Source of the DNA: a bacterium
Lineage (GTDB): Bacteria > Methylomirabilota > Methylomirabilia > Methylomirabilales > 2-02-FULL-66-22
Assembly (NCBI GenBank): GCA_029580855.1
Contig: JAKPQH010000015.1
Span: 156,149-220,148, forward strand
DNA length: 64,000 bases
Direction of reading: 5' to 3'
Under the pieces are notes generated by a model. It was not told the origin of the DNA. It searched no databases and saw nothing but the letters and a program-made list of their open reading frames with translations. Shown in pieces: positions 38,064-47,120 of this stretch (positions within the stretch are counted from its first letter, which is position 1; each line of letters starts with the position of its first letter). Position numbers and translations under genes: made by a program.

Positions 38064-38813
38064 TTATCTCAAAGTTTGCCATGGCAGAAGAGCAAGTTGG
38101 CTCTTCCTTGCGTCTTTGGCGTCTTTGTGTGAAAAGCCCGCGTTGAAGGCTGCCGCGGCGCCACGTTGCCCGGCGGCCGCCACCAGCGCAACTACGGGTA
38201 CGATCGCGGCGGCACGCTCGCGCGATTGCCAAACGAGTCTACGCCGGGGTCCGCACGCATCGGCGCGGAGCCGCGGGGTGCGAGGCGGCTCAGCTTGTCC
38301 GGACATGGGCAAACGCAAACCGCAGAGCAAAACCCCCTGTCGGCGTTGGGCGCCCCACGATGCGGGCGCGCCGGCGTTATGGGCCCCCTTGTCGAGACTG
38401 CCGCTCGATCGGGTTCCGTTGCGATGGCCACGGCCTTCTTGTTCGTCGTTCCGAACCCGAAGTGATATTTTCAAGACCTGACCCTCTTTATCGGTGACCC
38501 CATCGTACGGCGTCCGCATGCGTCGCTCGCTTCGCCACACTCGCACGATGCGCACCTTGTCCTTGTCCACCCGGTAGACGATGCGAAATGGCGGATGGTT
38601 GACCTCTCTGAGCCGCGCGATACCGCGCTCCGGAACGACACGGCCGCTCTCCGGGAGGGCTCTGAGTCGCTCGGCCGCCGCGATGACCTCGTGGTGGAGC
38701 CGCTCACCGATCTCGGGCACCTCACGCTCGATGTGCCAGGCGCGAATCGCCGCAAGGTCAGCGACGGCTGAGGCGGCGACGCTGCTCGGGCGCTTGCGAG
38801 GCGTGTCCGGTGA
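38064..38813 (-). pseudogene. ParE/RelE-family toxin, no start codon and run-on end
   Basis: The part from 38813 to about 38496 reads a ParE-like fold: VADLAAIRAWHIEREVPEIG, LRALPESGRVVPERGIARL, HPPFRIVYRVDKDKVRIVRV, WRSERRM. No ATG, GTG or TTG precedes the first strand in this frame. At the other end the frame continues about 140 residues through unrelated sequence and the repeat at 38096, so the natural stop is also gone. The gene overlaps the antitoxin end, as in an intact pair. Confidence 0.6.
38096..38135. repeat. dispersed CTTTG-type repeat
   Basis: CTTCCTTGCGTCTTTGGCGT continuing CTTTGTGTGAA. A shorter related stretch, inverted, lies at 50206-50220 (CACAAAGACCGCAAAGG). This is a type of short dispersed intergenic sequence also seen in other environmental genomes. 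It lies inside the over-long reading of the broken toxin gene. Confidence 0.5.
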
Positions 38814-39081
38814 AGCCGAGTCGGCTCTTGACGGCCGAGGGATCCGTCTCGCGGCCCTCTTCCAGATCCACCAAGCCCTGGACGACGCCGCGCAGGAAGG
38901 CGCGCTCCTCCGACTCCGCCTCATAGTCCGCGAGCGCCTGAACCACGGCGACCCCGCGCCCTCGGTTGGTCAGCAGCACCGGTCGGCGGGTCTCACCGAC
39001 CTGACGAACGCTTCGCCCGGGATTCACCTTCATGTCGCCCAGGGGAACGATGTCCTTCGAGAACGTCGTGGGTGTGCGCCT
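38758..39081 (-). pseudogene. Phd/YefM-type antitoxin, start codon changed to AGG
   Basis: The frame reads a Phd-type antitoxin (TFSKDIVPLGDMKVNPGRSV, GETRRPVLLTNRGRGVAVVQ, ALADYEAESEERAFLRGVV, LVDLEEGRETDPSAVKSRLG). AGGAGG lies four bases before an AGG codon at 39079-39081, exactly where ATG would be expected. The next start is ATG 39033, which would remove the first strand. Either the gene is lost or it is expressed in a shortened form. Its tail overlaps the toxin frame. Confidence 0.6.
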
Positions 39082-39790
39082 GACGCCTCCTGCACAGGTG
39101 CGATTCCTGACCCTGATAAGAGCGCCCGTCGGTTGGACTGTCAAGCGGTATTGTGGATGTGTCGGTCAGCCCAGGGGGAACCACGCGTTCCGCCGGGCAC
39201 GGGTGTCAAGTCTGGCTTATCTTCCTGCGGCACCCGGCAGCTCTTCGCTCCCGCTTTTTCGTGTCCGCTTCCCGCCGCTTACTGTCCTCCCCGCTTTTCC
39301 CGGTCCACCACTTGGCCAATTGACTCTTTCGCCGCTCCCTGTCCGCTGCTTGCTGTTCTTCCCTTCGCTCTGCGCTCACCGCCGCCTGCGGTTTACTAAC
39401 TGGAATTATTATTCACGACCTGACCACGCGATGCCGCGATGGGTATAAGGCGACACGATGCAAGCGATGCATTCCGGCGCGGTGAAGTGAAAAAACCGGT
39501 GATCGTCAGGGGGACCTAACAGTTTGGAAGGGCACGTTAAACGCTTAAACGACGATGGTTTGGAGGTTTCAAAGAGAAATGAGCGTCGGGATTCTTTACG
39601 ACTACTGACGAACCGATGAGCGGGACAATGTTTGAATGTTGAACAAAATCAATAGGTTACAATTTTGGCAAAAGACTTGCTTCGACCCAGGATCAAGAAA
39701 GGGAATATACGAGATAATGCTTGGGGCGCAGGAAAGAAAAAAATCGGCAGACGTTACGAAACGGAAAACATCTCGCGAAAGGAGAACGCT
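39082..39790. other. no gene; contains repeat
   Basis: About 700 bases between the antitoxin remnant and the first PEP-CTERM gene. It includes the third GC-rich repeat copy, then base composition falls sharply from about 39460 onward. No coding frame with a start signal was found. Confidence 0.5.
39341..39376 (+). repeat. dispersed GC-rich repeat, copy 3
   Basis: GTCCGCTGCTTGCTGTTCTT then CCCTTCGCTCTGCGCT. The 20-base core TTCTTCCCTTCGCTCTGCGC is identical to copy 1 (35991 onward). It lies upstream of the Phd/ParE remnant, on its far side from the VanZ gene. Confidence 0.7.
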
Positions 39791-40426
39791 TTGAGGAAAA
39801 TATTCGGCTTCTGTGCGATCGTGTTCTTTCTATCTGCCCCCTTCGCCGCCAACGCGGACCCGTATCTGGGAACCGGGTGGATGGACCTTTACTACAGTCC
39901 GCCCGTTGGTGGTGGATACTATCTAGACTACGATGGCAAAGTGACGTCATCTACTTTCGGATATACCACCGGACTGGAAGAGGTTTTTTGCGTCTCGCCT
40001 GATCACCTGAATTCTCAGGAGTTTGTAACCTTTTATGCCATAACGCCCGAATTGGGGGCAGATAAGTTCAAGCAATTGTCGGCAGCCGCCTGGATCGCCG
40101 ACAACTGGAAAGATACCGCCAAATGGGCGGCCTGGGGGGCCACCGGTTTGTCGATCGATGATATCAAAGGCGAGGCGCAAAAAGCCGTATGGAAGATTAC
40201 GGGGGTGATGGATATAGTCGGGGGCGACGGGACAGATTCTTTCATCTACGCAGACGCGCTCAAGCACTATGGCTATATGACTACCAACTGGTACTTCGCG
40301 GATAGTGCGGTCTATCAAGACTACCTGACCCCTGCCCGTGCTGTTCCCGAGCCGTCCGTTCTGCTTATCATGGGCTCGGGCTTCGCGGCCTGGGGCGCGA
40401 TGAACTGGCGGCGTCGAAAAAGTTAA
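39791..40426 (+). CDS. PEP-CTERM sorted secreted protein
   Basis: A 211-residue exported protein: signal peptide (IFGFCAIVFFLSAPFAANA), a mature domain with Tyr/Trp-rich sequence (WMDLYYSPPVGGGYYLDYDG) and a PEP-CTERM sorting tail (VPEPSVLLIMGSGFAAWGAM then NWRRRKS), recognised by an exosortase. AAAGGAGAACGCT precedes a TTG start at 39791; the in-frame ATG at 39665 would put a basic leader before the signal peptide and is rejected. No exosortase gene is in the window. A strong hairpin follows the stop. Confidence 0.82.
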   Translation: MRKIFGFCAIVFFLSAPFAANADPYLGTGWMDLYYSPPVGGGYYLDYDGKVTSSTFGYTTGLEEVFCVSPDHLNSQEFVTFYAITPELGADKFKQLSAAAWIADNWKDTAKWAAWGATGLSIDDIKGEAQKAVWKITGVMDIVGGDGTDSFIYADALKHYGYMTTNWYFADSAVYQDYLTPARAVPEPSVLLIMGSGFAAWGAMNWRRRKS

Positions 40427-40451
40427 CATCCGCGTCGGTCTTCGATTCAGT

Positions 40452-40484
40452 CCACGAGCGCCGAGACGTCCTCGGCGCTCGTGG
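40452..40484 (+). terminator. hairpin terminator after PEP-CTERM gene 1
   Basis: A perfect 14-bp stem (CCACGAGCGCCGAG / CTCGGCGCTCGTGG) with a 5-base loop, 25 bases after the stop codon, followed by a weak T-rich stretch (TGTTCT). The stem contains ACGAGCGCCGAG, also found at the terminator of the second PEP-CTERM gene. Confidence 0.75.
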
Positions 40485-41254
40485 TGTTCTCGCCCCCGAC
40501 TCTTGGCGACCATTCCATGGCGTGGGCGGCGCACCTCCAATGGTACGGAATCCACCCTCTCCACTCGTCACTCGCACCCACGAGACGTTACCCTCGGGGT
40601 CCTTGGCAATTTGGTCGTTTGTAAAGTCTCGGACTGAGAGAAATGCAAGCCTCCATCGGGTAAGCTGAAAATCAAAAAATGATTTTGGTGAAAATCGTAA
40701 GCTTTTCCGACAATCGGTCCACCTCTGATATGCGCAAGCCTCATGGTCGGTTCGGCCACGTATCGGCGAAAGCATCGTGTCGTCCAGTAAACGCTTTTGT
40801 GGCTCCTCGCTTGGTCGCGCCGAGCTTCGGTAGAGCTAAACGGGTCGCCAAAAGATGCAGAAGAACACGATAAACACATTGGCTTCGACGTTTTTGATTT
40901 GACGAGAAACCGGCCGGGAGCAATGGTCCGGCTTTCCGAAGCCGCAGGGCGATGATCCAAGGGAGGCCTGGCCACGCGAGAGAAACGACCGGAGCGCCGC
41001 GTTGCAGGGTCTCGCTTGTCCTCTCGGGAGATTTTGATGTCAGGATACTTTACATTTTTGGTCGATTGGTCTTTCTGGAGGTGAAAGGATTATCCAGACC
41101 CCGATAAAAATTCCATGGTTTATTTCACTAATTTTATCGATAGTTATAATATCACCGATGATTATTTCCCATCTTTTATTTTCTTTGGCACGCAACGTGC
41201 TTATATGTGGGTAAAAATGTTTCCCATTGGCCAACGCACAGAGGGGATAGAGTA
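40485..41254. other. AT-richer intergenic region, no gene seen
   Basis: About 770 bases between the two PEP-CTERM genes. GC content drops, notably around 41040-41220. No ORF with a plausible start or domain was found. The region may hold the promoter of the second PEP-CTERM gene, but I cannot place it. Confidence 0.4.
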
Positions 41255-41908
41255 ATGATGTGGAAATTCTCGTTGCGGACGGTGATGGTGCTCTTGTGTT
41301 GTGTCGCTGCTCCCGCGTACGCCAACCTCATAGATAACGGCACGTTCGCGGCGGGCCTCAGCGGGTGGAATTATTCGGGCGATGTCAGGGTCGGGATTGC
41401 CTCGTCCGACACGCCTGGTATGGACGGCGCATACGCCTTGCTCGGTGCGGATCCCGCAAGAAATGGATCGTCCAGCCTGAGTCAGAAATTCAGCATTTTG
41501 GGGTTGAGTGAAATTGAGGTATCTTTCGATTGGTTCTTCCGGTACACGGACCGGGCGCCGTTAGCCTCCGATACCTTCGCCGCACTTCTCTGGGAAAGCG
41601 GGGTCGGTTTGCCTCCCGTCATCACGTACGAGATGCTGGAGGCGAAATCGGTCGACTATACTGTCGACCGGCGCGGAATCGTCTCGGGTCACTTCCACGA
41701 CATCTACGATCTCGGCACCTGGTTTCCGCTTGTCGGAGGTATCACGTTTACCTTATTGGAAAGCCCATCCATAGGGACGCTGATTTCTTCGGCGGGCGTT
41801 GATAACGTCTCGGTCGCCGTGCCCGTGCCGGAACCGTCGGCGCTTGTGGTCATGGGTTCCGTCATCCTCGGCCTGAGCGTCCGGCGGTGGGTGCACCGGA
41901 AAGGCTAG
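41255..41908 (+). CDS. PEP-CTERM sorted secreted protein
   Basis: A 217-residue exported protein: signal peptide (TVMVLLCCVAAPAYA), a beta-sandwich-like mature region beginning NLIDNGTFAAGLSGWNYSGD, typical of carbohydrate-binding or PEP-CTERM choice-of-anchor domains, and the sorting tail VPVPEPSALVVMGSVILGLS followed by a basic end. GAGGGG lies before tandem ATGs at 41255 and 41258. Its mature domain is unlike that of the first PEP-CTERM protein. Confidence 0.85.
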   Translation: MMWKFSLRTVMVLLCCVAAPAYANLIDNGTFAAGLSGWNYSGDVRVGIASSDTPGMDGAYALLGADPARNGSSSLSQKFSILGLSEIEVSFDWFFRYTDRAPLASDTFAALLWESGVGLPPVITYEMLEAKSVDYTVDRRGIVSGHFHDIYDLGTWFPLVGGITFTLLESPSIGTLISSAGVDNVSVAVPVPEPSALVVMGSVILGLSVRRWVHRKG

Positions 41909-41924
41909 CGTTCTCGGGGTCCCC

Positions 41925-41972
41925 AAAAACACAACGAGCGCCGAGGTTGAACCCGGCGCTCGTTGTGTTTTT
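41925..41972 (+). terminator. rho-independent terminator after PEP-CTERM gene 2
   Basis: A long stem AAAAACACAACGAGCGCCG / CGGCGCTCGTTGTGTTTTT with a 10-base loop, ending in seven T. It could act in both directions because the left arm is A-rich. 41973-42262 carries no gene. Confidence 0.9.
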
Positions 41973-42262
41973 TTGGCCCCGCGGGTTGCAACTGAACCGT
42001 TTGTGCTCTGCGTGCTTTTTGCGGCAAATCGTTTCGCTTACAGGCCGCCGGAATCTATGCCAACCTTGCCCCCGCAGCTCTACGATCGGATTTCATCTCG
42101 ACTGCGCGGAGCGGGCGCGGCCCGCGCAACGGTGCCGACCGCAGGCAGGGCTGTTTTGGGCGCATTGAGCGTTTGCCGTACACTGTCGAGGACCGAACGT
42201 CGTACGATCGAAGGCTCGAGATGATACCTGAAACCGGTCCAGATATTTGGCATTTACTGCCC

Positions 42263-44173
42263 TTATTTCTGGGTTGCGACGATGTCGCTCAGACGGAAAT
42301 CGGGCATGCCGGTGGATTTGTTTTCAACAAAGATCTTATGCCACATCGAAAACACAACCATCTTCCATAATAACTCCCCCCAATTTCGCTTGCGGGAATG
42401 GTGCTCTTGCGCGAGTCGGCGTAAGTGATTCACGTCGAAATAGTCCACGAGAGCCGGATTTTTTGAAGACAGAACCGACAGGAGCTTTTCATGAAGCGCT
42501 CCCTGAAACCAAAAAGCAACCGGATGTGACATGCCTCTTTTTTTCTGCGTCATGATCTGTGACGGCAAAATATTCTTCACTGCCTCTTTGTAGAGAATCT
42601 TCGTCCGGAGGAAACCCGCCTTGCACCTATTAGGGATATTGAGGCAGAACTCCAAAAAGTCAGGATCGCTGAACGGCGCACGATAATCGACATCCCACTC
42701 CGCAAGGGGAATGAGCGCTCTGCTCAACTGTTCACTGACGAGATTGGAATAGCAGTCGGCGATGAAGATCTGCCGAAGCGGGTCAGATGTACCGGCCGAG
42801 AAGTAATACGGAACAAGGGAAGGCTCTGCTCCCCGACTCGCCTTTCGGAAATTCGGGAGAAAAAGATTCGTTCTCAGCTCATCGTAATCGCCGAACAGAA
42901 ACGCTTCGTTGGTCTTGAGAATATCAGGGTGGATTGATTGAGAAAACTTCTGAAGCCTGTTGATGACACTGTAGTGATTTGCGCCGACAGAAAGACGGGA
43001 CAAAGGCGCCTGGAAAGCCTTTGTCAAGAGCGAAGAGCAGGGAATCCCATAATAACGCCGCAAAAACATGAGCGCATTGTACCGCTTGTAGCCTCCAAGA
43101 ACTTCGTCGGCCCCAGCGCCAACAAAAACAACGTCGACAAGGTCCTTCGCCAAGTCGCTCAGGCTGACCCAGGAAATGAGCGCCGGATTTCCAAAAGGCT
43201 GCTCGAATTGCCATACCATCCTGCACAAATGCGCATCGATGTGCTCGGGCCCGTTTATCAGTTCATGATGGCTGGATCCAAAATACGCCGCCCCTAACCG
43301 TGCCTGGCTGAGTTCGTGATAATCCTTATATTGTTCCCCATACCCGATACTGACGGTATGAATCTTTGACGGATCGCACATACGACTCAAGACCGCAAGC
43401 AACGTATTTGAATCCACGCCGCCGCTCAGATATATGCCGATCCGTTCACGAGGGTTGAACCGTGCGGCGATAGCCTGCTCGATGTTCTTATACAACGCCT
43501 TTCGAAGGTCGTCTCCGGCCAGCTCTATTTCATCGGAGGGACGCAGCCTCCAATATTGAACAACATTGTAATTGCCCTTTCCGCACTCAATAAGCTGACC
43601 AGGCTCCAGCTCTCGTATTGATTTGAAAATTGTGGTGGGCGCTATGATGTACCCAAACTTCAGGAAACTTTCGAGGGCGAAATGGTCGAGGTCGCGAGAC
43701 ACCCCATGAATCGCAATCAACGTTTTTAGCTGCGATGCGAAGATGAGGCTTCCGCTCGACACCGTGTAAAACAGTTTTCGTCCTCCCATCCTGTCTCGAA
43801 TGAGAATCAGCTTCTCTGCTCGTTTTTCTTTGATGATAAGGATGAAATCGCCGGACAATTTGGCAACTTCGTCTCGCCCATAGTGGCGATACAGGTACGC
43901 AACGACGGCGGCACAGCCGGAATCCTGCGGCCGTTCTAGTTCCGGGTATTTGGAGCCGAGGTCCTCCTTGAGATAGATGTTCCCCACAACAACGACCAAC
44001 AGATCGGAACTCTCGTATGTGAAGTCCTCACTCCGCTTCGAAAGATTGACACTCAAAAAAACTGCGGTGTCATCGTCGATGAATTCCTCGGTGGGGTGAA
44101 AGTCCGGCCTTATAGGTGTGGGTCGGCCGGAAGGAATAGCGCTGAGATCTTTATAGCCGAACACCTGGGGCAT
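42263..44173 (-). CDS. asparagine synthetase homologue lacking the glutaminase cysteine
   Basis: A 636-residue AsnB-type protein. The N-terminal Ntn domain is recognisable (LVVVVGNIYLKEDLGSKY, FILIIKEKRAEKLILIRDR, LFYTVSSGSLIFASQLKTL) but begins MPQVFGY, so Cys2, the glutaminase nucleophile, is absent. The synthetase domain is intact: PP-loop IYLSGGVDSNTLLA (Ser250-Ser255), VFVGAGADEVLGGYKRY, and YRAPFSDPDFLEF. It should still adenylate a carboxylate but needs ammonia or another amine. A complete homologue lies at 51270. An amide-forming role in glycan modification is more likely than free asparagine synthesis. Confidence 0.85.
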   Translation of the reverse strand: MPQVFGYKDLSAIPSGRPTPIRPDFHPTEEFIDDDTAVFLSVNLSKRSEDFTYESSDLLVVVVGNIYLKEDLGSKYPELERPQDSGCAAVVAYLYRHYGRDEVAKLSGDFILIIKEKRAEKLILIRDRMGGRKLFYTVSSGSLIFASQLKTLIAIHGVSRDLDHFALESFLKFGYIIAPTTIFKSIRELEPGQLIECGKGNYNVVQYWRLRPSDEIELAGDDLRKALYKNIEQAIAARFNPRERIGIYLSGGVDSNTLLAVLSRMCDPSKIHTVSIGYGEQYKDYHELSQARLGAAYFGSSHHELINGPEHIDAHLCRMVWQFEQPFGNPALISWVSLSDLAKDLVDVVFVGAGADEVLGGYKRYNALMFLRRYYGIPCSSLLTKAFQAPLSRLSVGANHYSVINRLQKFSQSIHPDILKTNEAFLFGDYDELRTNLFLPNFRKASRGAEPSLVPYYFSAGTSDPLRQIFIADCYSNLVSEQLSRALIPLAEWDVDYRAPFSDPDFLEFCLNIPNRCKAGFLRTKILYKEAVKNILPSQIMTQKKRGMSHPVAFWFQGALHEKLLSVLSSKNPALVDYFDVNHLRRLAQEHHSRKRNWGELLWKMVVFSMWHKIFVENKSTGMPDFRLSDIVATQK

Positions 44174-44444
44174 ACGCCGTATCTCCCAAAAAGCTTTTCA
44201 CCCAATCTGACGCCAGGGCGGCATCCGTACCGACGCGGAAGTTGGTGCGCAGCAGTGATCGGATTCGCCCCTCCTCGATGACGACGGCCTCGTGGCATGA
44301 ACTGGTCCTTAGCTGCCGCTCGGCAACAGAAAGGCAAACCAGGTGGGCGGGCGTAGTGTACCACAGTGCCTCTACGAGCCGTGCGTCAGATCTTGCCGCC
44401 CTGACCCGGTTTCCGCCTCGCGCAGGGCGATATCCTCTGTCCAT
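44151..44444 (-). CDS. hypothetical small ORF before the AsnB-like gene
   Basis: An open frame of about 97 residues whose stop overlaps the AsnB-like start by 23 bases. The second half (SVAERQLRTSSCHEAVVIEE, GRIRSLLRTNFRVGTDAALA) has protein-like composition, but no family is recognised and no ribosome-binding site is clear. It may be the C-terminal remnant of a larger gene or not a gene at all. Confidence 0.25.
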   Translation of the reverse strand: MDRGYRPARGGNRVRAARSDARLVEALWYTTPAHLVCLSVAERQLRTSSCHEAVVIEEGRIRSLLRTNFRVGTDAALASDWVKSFLGDTAYAPGVRL

Positions 44445-44510
44445 TGGACAAGACTGTGTCAGATCTCGCGTGACCCCGCTCCGCCTGTGCACCGCAGCCG
44501 AACATTGACC

Positions 44511-44546
44511 GCGGCCTCTGCCCGCTCTGCGGTGAATCGTTTGGGT
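44511..44546 (+). repeat. dispersed CTCTGCGG repeat, copy A
   Basis: GCGGCCTCTGCCCGCTCTGC then GGTGAATCGTTTGGGT. It matches 48581-48616 with two differences in 36 bases. Confidence 0.75.
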
Positions 44547-44718
44547 CCAAAACACTCGCGTGCACCTGGACATCGGGGAACTCGTCGTTTAGTATTTGAC
44601 GGTCGTCAACAAGCACCCCGATGGGTTCGATCAGGCCAAGCGACCGACAGATAGTTCCTCGGCGTCATCGCAGCTCACGGACGATTCTCTGACGCCGACT
44701 CGAGAGGGTCATCGTCGA

Positions 44719-45549
44719 ATGGATAGACAATGGACGGCAGTCATGATCGTGTCGCTCTGCTTGTTTCTCGCGGGGTGTGAAAGGGGGGGCGCTGTGCATG
44801 AACCTGCGGACCGACCGGTGACCCTTGACCAGATCACCAAAGCGGAGTGGGACCGGTTGGCGTCGCGGAAAATCGTCTTCGGGCACCAATCCGTCGGGGC
44901 GAATATTCTCGAAGGAATCCGCGCGTTGCTGGCCGAACACCCCGAGATTCGACTCAACATCGTCGACGGGCGTGCCGATGCGCCAGATCTCGAGCCCGGT
45001 CTGGCTCACTTCCTGATCGGACGCAATGGAGACCCACGTTCGAAGCACGAGGCATTTCGCGCTTTCTTTGAAAGCCATCCAGGCGCCCGAGATGGCGTTG
45101 GCTTATACAAGCTCTGCTATTTGGATATTGACGCTGCGACGGACCCTGCGCGGTTGTTCGAGGAATACAAGGCCAACATCGGCATCCTCAGATCCAAGTA
45201 CCCTGCCCTTCAGATTGTGCATGTTACGAGTCCGCTGACAACGGTCGAGGGGCCGTTCAAGCTCATCATCAAAAGACTGTTGGGGCGCGTGACCGACCGG
45301 GATCTGAATGCGAAACGCAATGAATATAATCGATTGTTGATTCAGGAATACAGCGGACATGACCCTATTTTCGACCTGGCACGCATCGAGTCCACGTCCA
45401 AGAATGGCTCTAGGAGTTTTTTTACGGAGACCAACCGGCCGATCTATACCCTAGCGTCCGAACTCACGTCCGACGGGGGCCACCTCAACGAGGTTGGGCG
45501 TCTCGTCGCCGCTGAGCAGTTTCTCGTCTTGCTCGCAAAGCTGAAATAG
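44719..45549 (+). CDS. SGNH/GDSL-like lipoprotein
   Basis: A 276-residue protein with a lipoprotein signal (VMIVSLCLFLAGC; the Cys is the lipidation site). FGHQSVGANILEGIRALLAE near the N-terminus and DGGHLNEVGRLVAAE near the C-terminus fit block I and the Asp-x-x-His block of SGNH hydrolases, though the first block has Ser in an unusual HQSVG setting. Such proteins often remove or transfer acyl groups on glycans. The start at 44719 follows a GAGAGGG stretch; the 41 residues upstream in frame are rejected. Its 3' end overlaps the convergent methyltransferase gene by 99 bases. Confidence 0.75.
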   Translation: MDRQWTAVMIVSLCLFLAGCERGGAVHEPADRPVTLDQITKAEWDRLASRKIVFGHQSVGANILEGIRALLAEHPEIRLNIVDGRADAPDLEPGLAHFLIGRNGDPRSKHEAFRAFFESHPGARDGVGLYKLCYLDIDAATDPARLFEEYKANIGILRSKYPALQIVHVTSPLTTVEGPFKLIIKRLLGRVTDRDLNAKRNEYNRLLIQEYSGHDPIFDLARIESTSKNGSRSFFTETNRPIYTLASELTSDGGHLNEVGRLVAAEQFLVLLAKLK

Positions 45550-46506
45550 GCGCGAGCCACCAGGACGGTGCCCGTCGTCGATCGCGCGGGCCCGCCAGGC
45601 CGTTCCTACGGTACGGGCCACGATCGCGCGAACCCTTCCCTCGCTGTCGTGGTGAACCTCGACGTCCTCAAAGGCGCGGGATCGTTCCAACCACCTCGCT
45701 ACGGCCTTGTCTTGGCCGACACCCACCTCCATCGCGAGCCAGGATTCGGGTTTCAAATAACGGGGCGCCTCCCGGATCACCCGGGTCAAGATCTTGACGC
45801 CCAGCGGGCCACCGTCGAACGCGAGTTTCGACTCATGCTCGGCGATTTCCAGGGGAAGCTCTTCGGTTCGTGCCGACGAAATGTAGGGAGGGTTACAGGT
45901 GATCAGATCGACCTGTCCGGCGAATTCGCTGGCGCTGAACGCGGAGAGTAGATCGCTTTGAAGAAACCGCGCTCGATGGGACAGGCCGAGGTGTTCGGCG
46001 TTGCGTCGCGCGAGACGTACGGCGTCCGGAGAAATGTCCGCGCCGATGACCGAGCAATTGGGCTCATGGGCAGCGAGCGCCAAAGAGACGTTGCCGGACC
46101 CGGCGCACAGATCGACCACTCGCACGTGGCCGCGTGCTTGAACCAACCTCCGCAACGTGCCGAGAGCCGCACCGGCGAGGATCTCCGTCTCTTTGCGGGG
46201 GATCATCGCTTCCGAACTCGCCAAGAACTCGATGCCAAAGAAATCCTGCCGATTGGTGAGGTGGGCGAGCGGCGTGCCTTTGACGCGCTGATTGACCAGT
46301 TCCCACAGGTGGGTCTGGGCCGCAGCATTCAAAACGGGCAGATCGTGGCCGTCGAGCCGCGGAATAGAGACCGGCTCGTTGGCAGCGCGCAGCCACAGCG
46401 CTCGCAGCGTATTCTCCGGGGTCTCGTCCGGTTTATCGGGCAACGCTCGCCAATTGAGCCGGAGCCTCTCGAGCAATTCGCCGAACAAGGGAAATTGCGT
46501 TGTCAT
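45451..46506 (-). CDS. PrmC/HemK-family N5-glutamine methyltransferase-like protein
   Basis: A 351-residue SAM-dependent methyltransferase: VRVVDLCAGSGNVSLALAAH, VIGADISPDAVRLARRNAEH, and the NPPY motif in DLITCNPPYISSAR, which in PrmC contacts the glutamine side chain. The N-terminal helical domain is longer than in PrmC, and the C-terminus adds about 45 residues past the usual end, ending inside the SGNH gene on the other strand. It may act on a release-factor-like Gln or on another amide; lying next to amide-forming enzymes, a biosynthetic role is possible. Confidence 0.8.
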   Translation of the reverse strand: MTTQFPLFGELLERLRLNWRALPDKPDETPENTLRALWLRAANEPVSIPRLDGHDLPVLNAAAQTHLWELVNQRVKGTPLAHLTNRQDFFGIEFLASSEAMIPRKETEILAGAALGTLRRLVQARGHVRVVDLCAGSGNVSLALAAHEPNCSVIGADISPDAVRLARRNAEHLGLSHRARFLQSDLLSAFSASEFAGQVDLITCNPPYISSARTEELPLEIAEHESKLAFDGGPLGVKILTRVIREAPRYLKPESWLAMEVGVGQDKAVARWLERSRAFEDVEVHHDSEGRVRAIVARTVGTAWRARAIDDGHRPGGSRLFQLCEQDEKLLSGDETPNLVEVAPVGREFGR

Positions 46507-47120
46507 AGGTCTCCCGACGCTTCAGAAAACGCCACCGTGATGGTATGCTCCGACCGTCCCTCTTATGTCGTCCCCTCCACCCGCCGACGCCTCATCCGTC
46601 GAGATCGAAATCAAAAACTTGGTGCCGCGCAGCCCTCTTCGTCACTGTTCTTGCGTTCGTTCCATGCGAAACAACACCTAGAAAGTGCCTCATTGCAACT
46701 GGTTTGAGTTTATCCATCAGCACATACCGTACCAGGTTTCCCATGTGGGTCGGTTAATATGATTGCCCAATGGAATCATATAATTACAAAAACAGACCAA
46801 AAATTGTCACGTCAATATGCCCGCCACAGAGCTGTGGTGCACGCAAGGCTTGCGTTCGAGATCATGGCACAGGAAATCCCTGCATGAAGCCCGATTTCGG
46901 ATCATTCGGCGTCGGAGTAGTGGACTGGACAAGCGGCGGGCGATCTTGCGGAGAGATCGATAGGCGGGTGATCAGAAAGGCAAATCGAGCAAAAGGCTCT
47001 TACCCGGTTCGGACCGGGGGAAGAAGTCCGGGGTGCCGGCGGAGCCATCAACGGCCTCGACCGCCGCGCACGCGGCGATTCTTTGCCACCCCACGCAGGA
47101 GAAGCGCAAAGCCGGACGCG
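46507..47120. other. no gene seen
   Basis: About 610 bases between the divergently placed methyltransferase start and the NadE-like stop. Composition changes from AT-richer (46640-46860) to GC-rich. No supported ORF or RNA. Confidence 0.4.

Noticed and set aside
35824..39400. CRISPR-like array from the recurring GC-rich repeat
   Set aside because: Copies are irregularly spaced (about 1-2.4 kb), imperfect, and without spacers of constant length.
42263..44173. Lasso-peptide cyclase reading of the AsnB-like gene
   Set aside because: No precursor peptide, leader-binding protein or protease gene was found beside it, and the neighbours are glycan-type genes.
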